Origin: Symsagittifera roscoffensis
Lineage: Eukaryota > Xenacoelomorpha > Acoela > Convolutidae
Reading direction: 5' to 3'
Assembly: GCF_963678635.1 (NCBI RefSeq)
Contig: NC_087068.1
Span: 4,425,079 to 4,489,078, forward strand
Length of the DNA stretch: 64,000 nucleotides
Position 1 is the stretch's first letter; the number at the start of each line of letters is the position of its first letter. The notes under the pieces are model-generated. The model was given only the letters and a program-made list of their open reading frames with translations, did not search any database and had not been told where the DNA came from. A program made the translations under genes and the position numbers. Of the stretch, positions 39,001 to 45,000 are shown piece by piece.

Positions 39001-42000
39001 ACGAGCTGATAGCAGTTGCAAAAACCACTTGTTAAACAAAACTATCCTGCGACTCTCTTTCAAAAATTTGATCTAAAATGCTGTTGAAGATGCTTTTACA
39101 AAAATTCCAGCACTCCTGTTTTGCTAGGGATCGGTTTAGAGGAGATTCACTGGAAGAAGGCCCTTAGCTAAAATCCAGAAAAAAAACATTAAAGTGAAAA
39201 ATTTAGCTGAATTTAATGACTTGATACCGCACAGAATATTCTATATCTCGTGTTAATTGGGATCAGTGCCTCAAACTGTGTCAAGCAAGATATGAGATCA
39301 AGACACAAGGAAGCTGATGCCCAGGAAAATGAGACATTAAACTACCAAACAATGGTCGAGTTGATGATAATTTCAAGTGAATAAATGCAAAATTAGACAT
39401 CGAGTCGACTAAGCTAGACTCAACAGAAGTCTCAGGGTTTTTTGGCAAACACATGATGAAGATCCTTTGCAAAAACTGTGCAAATCAAATTAAAACTTCT
39501 CTTGAGTTTTATTTTGAATAAAGGAAAAATCTGAAAAAAGCACCAATGTTCAAATAGAAAACTTCTTGAGAGCATTCAGCGTCCTTGCTGATGTATCTTA
39601 ATCATGTGGTATGTAGCAACTATTGAGTTGATATCATGATGCAATTAAGTTTAAAAAATTATAGAAAGCAAATCATAAAAAAACACAAGTAAGTTATCTA
39701 GAGTTTGAACAATCAGATGTGGCTTAAAACACCTGAGAAGAGTGAATGGGATGTATCTGAGGAAAAAAATGCGAGAAATAACTCAAATTAGTTTGTTTGG
39801 AACGTTTCTGAAATTTATAGCAAAAATTTTTTCCTTTTGAGCATGCACGATATAAATAAAATTTTCCTGAATTGAAAGTTTCCATTTAAAAGATTTAGTT
39901 TTTTTTTAGTTTTCTTGACGAAAACGTTGCATTTTAACCACGCCATGTCTCAAATTTTTCAAAAATCAACAAAGCGACTTAGATATTTTGCGAAAACATG
40001 TAAAACAGAGAGTTGACTTGATTTGTTAGACTTTTGCAGGTGCAAAAAGTTTTTCATGCTATGCCCTTGACCTTGAATTTACTAAGAACCATCAGAACAA
40101 AAACCAATTTTTCGCCAAAAATTTCCAAAAATTTATGCTTATTTCATTTCCAAAACAAATAAAGGCAAAAACATGAAGCATAAACTCACTTGAATCTAAT
40201 GTTATGCGCAAAACAGCGAAGCTTGCAAAAATGTATGAACAAAATGATCATCAGTAAAACATAAATTTTTTGCTAAAAACCTCCAAACTTTTCTGATGAT
40301 TTTAGTTTCAAAGCATTTCAAAGCAGTAAATTCAGGGATTAACAATGCGGATAACTAACTAAACGGTTGATGAACAAAAATTGCGCAAGAATTTTTTCGA
40401 TCGAACGCTCTGAAGTTGTATTTATTCTTTAAAATTAAAAATATTTAAATTGCCCCATACTGAATTGTTTTTGATCTTACACAATGAAAAATTGAAGCCA
40501 GAAAGCTGTTTTAAATTTTTATTTACATTCCGAAAAAAAATCATATGTTAACTATAAAAACAGAAATTCGAACATTGAAATTTCACAAAAATAATAGAAA
40601 ACTCACAAGATTAAGAAAATAGAGATTTGCTTTAATTCTTGTTATTGGTACGTCTTTTTTGCTGACATTTTTTTTTCTCCATAAAATTTGACAAATTGAT
40701 CATGAAATTGTTTTAAAATTTTCCCTGGAGATCTATAAAGATCTTGAAAAATCTTCAAAAATTTTTGAAGAATCTTGAAGATCTTTGCAAGAATTCAGGA
40801 AAATTTCAAATTCGCTTAGGGGGCTGAAAATATATCATACAGGTTTCTGGAAATGTGTTCATGATTTTTGGACGGTCAAAAGTCTTAAAAATCACAACTG
40901 TTTTCGAAGATTTTTTGCTATCTTCTCAAGTTGACTAGATCTGGCGTCTCTTTCAAGATTACAATTCACTCTTCTTTACCATTACAGGCGAACTTCTTGA
41001 ATTCTGGGATGAGTGTGTAGCAAACATTGAAGCAGCGGGATTGTTTCTACACAGTTTCAATGGCTCTAATTCGATCAGAGTGTTTTCAAATGCATCTGAC
41101 ACTGACAAGTGAGTCGATTTTGTTTTAACTTTTGAAGAAAGTGAGAGAATTTTTGTGCTCGGGGTAAGCAAAATTTTTGTGCTCGGGGTAAAACATGATT
41201 GTTGGCGGTAATTCAGGATTCTTCAAGATCTTGGCAAGATTGAAAAAAAATTCCTGACTAATTTTAACATTTTGACTAGGATTTTTGACGGAAATTTTTT
41301 ATATCAGCCAAAAAGTATTGTTGTGTTGAGCTCAAAATTGAAAAGATGATTCTTCTGTGACTAGTTTTTGTAAAATTTAATGGGGTTTAAACATTACCAA
41401 TATTGCCAATTTGGTACAATTTACGCTCATTATATTTCGGGCAACTAACGCGTAAGCGAGGGCTAAACCTCTTTTAGAAATCGTTCCAATTTAGTTGAAG
41501 GAGGCTGATTGTCATATTTGCTACGTTGCTGGGAGCGAAATGTATCACCTTTTTCCTAATATGGCGAGTGATGGGATCTCAATTTTTTTTCTATTTTATA
41601 AAAGGATACTCCAATTTGTTTTGAGCGAACATAGATTCATAGACCTCAAAGGGCAGTCGTCTGAACAATCAGGATTTCGTCCTGATACGAGCAGCCTTGC
41701 TGTTTTTTTTTGTGAAAGTTGTAGTTTGACACATGCATTTATTTACATATATGATCGTCTTTGCAGCTTTGAGATAGATTGGCTCTACGTCAACAACCAC
41801 CATCTTGCGGCGATAGAAGTTGGTCGCTCTTGCGGCAAAAAGCTTGCAAAAATCATCAAAGAGAAAATTGAACAGATGCTTACAAGGACTGTTCCGAGGA
41901 TTCAACACATGCTGATGAGTATCATCAAGGCATATACAACTCACCAGGTGAGCAATCTTGCTGCGGCGGGCGATTGATTAAGTTTGTCTATTCAGTAGTT

Positions 42001-45000
42001 TGATGCATAAAGTGTTCTTCGGAGAACTGGCTACTAAAATTTTACACACTGCTTCCGCAATGATTTACTGCTTTATTCAGAAGAGCACAAACCTATTTCA
42101 CAACTGTATTTAGGAACAAACTGATGAACAAAACAATGCTGTCAGAGCTTATCTCCGTGAGAACGTTTTGTTCATTATTGCACTCACCAATGTTCAATTG
42201 AAAGACATTCGTAAACATATCAGCGGCCGAATCATTGATAATAACAGAAAACGAACGGCTGGCGAAAAAGTTGTTGATGACATTGATTGTTTATCCAGTG
42301 ATATTCTTAACCAAGTTTGGTTCATTACGAAGGAAACGGTTGAATCATCCCCAGAGAAAAAGTTTATTTATCGGTTCAGCGGGCTGCTGGGACAATCATC
42401 ATGTTGCGAGCAAACTTTGTGGACAGATATCTTGGCATTTAACAATAAACCAGCAGAATGTCAGAAAACAAGGTTGAATCATTACATAGCTGGTATAATT
42501 TATCTATCGTACAGTTTTCAACAACCTTTGTTGAGCGTCCATGACCGGTTTCAACTGCAGCATAATGATTATATCAAATCTCAATATGGAATCAAATCGG
42601 AAGCGTCAGATGTCAAATATGATGACAGAAAGGTGTTCCAGTTCCAGTTATCCGACCTTATTCTAAGTCCACAGCAACTGTCAATTCTGAGAAGTGGTAT
42701 TCGCAGACTTGTTGTTTTCGGAGAGGCTGGATCAGGAAAGTCATCTTTGCTACTCGCGCTTGCTTTAGAAAAATGCGGGAAACAAGTTTCTTCACCAGAA
42801 CACGTGTATTATTTCTTACCTGACCGGAAAAGTTCTTTCCATGAAGTTTTAGAAACGTTTAGGCAGAAATATTGTAAAGAAAGATATTTTCATGTCACTT
42901 ATCTCAGCAAGTTCGAAGATATCATTAAGAACACCAGGAGCAAAGCCACGTTCCTGGTTGACGAAGTATACCATACTGACTTTGCAGAAATCGTAGCGTA
43001 CCTCAAATACATTTCTTCAACCTTATGGGTAGCGTGTGTTATTGGTGGTCAAAAGAATGTCCCTGACGACCACAAGTACATGAGCATGTTCAAAACATGT
43101 TATCTCACGGTACTATACAGAAGTTCCGCGCATATATCTGGACTATCGACATACATTCTGAATAAATGGATATTACCAGAACTCGGTGCTTCGTCTGCTG
43201 TTCTCTTCAAATGTTTCTCATCGGGGAACAAAAAATCGTTCCAGTTGAAACGAGTTTGGCCGTCAAACCCAGACCAGCAACATGTCATAAGTGAAATGGT
43301 TCGTTCTTTTTATTTTTCCCATTCATTTGTTGATCAAAATTTTGACAGTTTAAAATGGTAAATATGCATAATTCTTGTTTAATGTTACAGAGCTCAAACT
43401 CAGTTGTATTCTCAGTTTATACAACACTCAGTGACAACACGATACAACAAAAAGCGAAGCTAATTAATGTTAACATGGAAAGTGTGTCTAAAATAGAAGA
43501 TTTGGAATTCACTGGGGCAGAATGGGATCATGTTTGCATTTTTATCGGGAATGGAGATGACGATCTTCTTCTCTCAGTTGTTTACAGCATGATAACACGA
43601 GCTGTGAAAAGCGTCATCATATACACGGAAAACGCAAAAGTGTGTAACGTGATTGATGCTTATCATAATCATGTAGGCGACAAACTTGTTCTTCAAATTC
43701 GCAGTGGCGATTTTCCCGAGATAACCGATGATATAAAGCAACATTTGATAGATGATACCAAGCTTGTATCCTCTCTTCTAGAAGTGTTGTTCCTGAAAGG
43801 AGACTCCGAGAAACCACATGTATTTAATCTCATACAGTACATTACCCATCAACATAGAGACCATGCTTACAATTCTAGCAGTGTGTGGCTGCCAGCGTTT
43901 TTCAAAACTCCCAAATGTAGACAATTTCTGAAACGTTGCGAGAAGCTACCCATATTAGCTGAAGTCATAAAGCAAACGGATTTGTCGGTTCTGGAAATTT
44001 TGCTATCGTTTTGTTGTCACAAACCAACATTATTGCATATACTCGACATACTGGAAAGTTCTCAACGACAAAGGTTTCTGAGAGACTATTGTGGCCGCTT
44101 GTTTTTAAGATCGTGCTACAACGAGTGCGAGGACACTGTTCAGTGTCTGCTGAAACAGAACTCTTCTCTAGCGCTTTGTAAATATCGAAAAGAAACTACG
44201 CCATTAATGATAGCTACAGAAGTCGGAAATTTACGAATTGCCCGAATGATTCTGGATTTCACTCCCGATGAGGAACAAAATTCCTATATAGAGCAGAAAG
44301 AGGATACGGGCAAATCAATATTTTTCGTTGCTGCTAAACATGGTCATTTGAAGCTGCTCCAATATTTCCGCAACCGGCACAAATCGAAGGGGAAAAGTCA
44401 GCGAGAACTGCACACTATTGTCGATAATTTTGGAAACACGCCTCTTATGCACGTGGCACTGTGTAATAGCCTTGACATTGTTAGCTGGCTTGTCAGCATT
44501 GATCCGGATTGTATGAAAACACGAAACAAAAACAATAAAAGTGTACTTCATTTCGCAGCTTTAAACGGCAATACTGAAATTGCTTCTGTTCTCTTAGAAT
44601 CGGTGAACTCATCGGAAAGAAGTTCATTGATTTCATCGCCAGATGACAAAGGCCTGACGGCTTTCCACTGGTCGTGTTTGAGAGGTCATCTCGAGTTCAG
44701 CAAATGCCTGCTAGAAGAATACAAGAATTACAAGTCAGAATCTGATCCGCTCTTACACACAATACGAGATAATGATGGAACCACGCCTCTTGAGCTTGCT
44801 GTGGCGAGCAATCATCTTGAAATTGTTAGCTGGCTTGTCAGCATTGATCCGGATTGTATGAAATTACAAAACAAAGACAAATTAAGCGTACTTCAGGTCG
44901 CAGCTGCAAATGGCAAAACTGAAATTGCTTCGGTTCTCTTAAAATCGGCGAACTCATCGGACAAAAGTTCATTGATTTCATCGCTAGATGACGAAGGCAT

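Larger units (their letters stand above)
35770..44500 (+). repeat. Large segmental duplication, copy 1 (exons 6-9)
   Basis: The segment from about 35770 (GTGCATAAGGTGGAGAT at ~35809) through the start of the ankyrin array reappears from 52740 to the window end with clearly more divergence than the 4.26-kb duplication. It includes the LINE remnant, intron sequence, the 50-bp palindrome, the solo foldback arm and exons 6-9. The right end cannot be set because copy 2 runs off the window. Confidence 0.9.

Noticed and set aside
41495-41766. Open frame from 41495 as the true 5' part of exon 7
   Set aside because: It matches the arms of the foldback element at 17745-18967 and cannot follow the phase 2 donor at 41108 in frame. 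The TTTGCAG acceptor at 41766 does.
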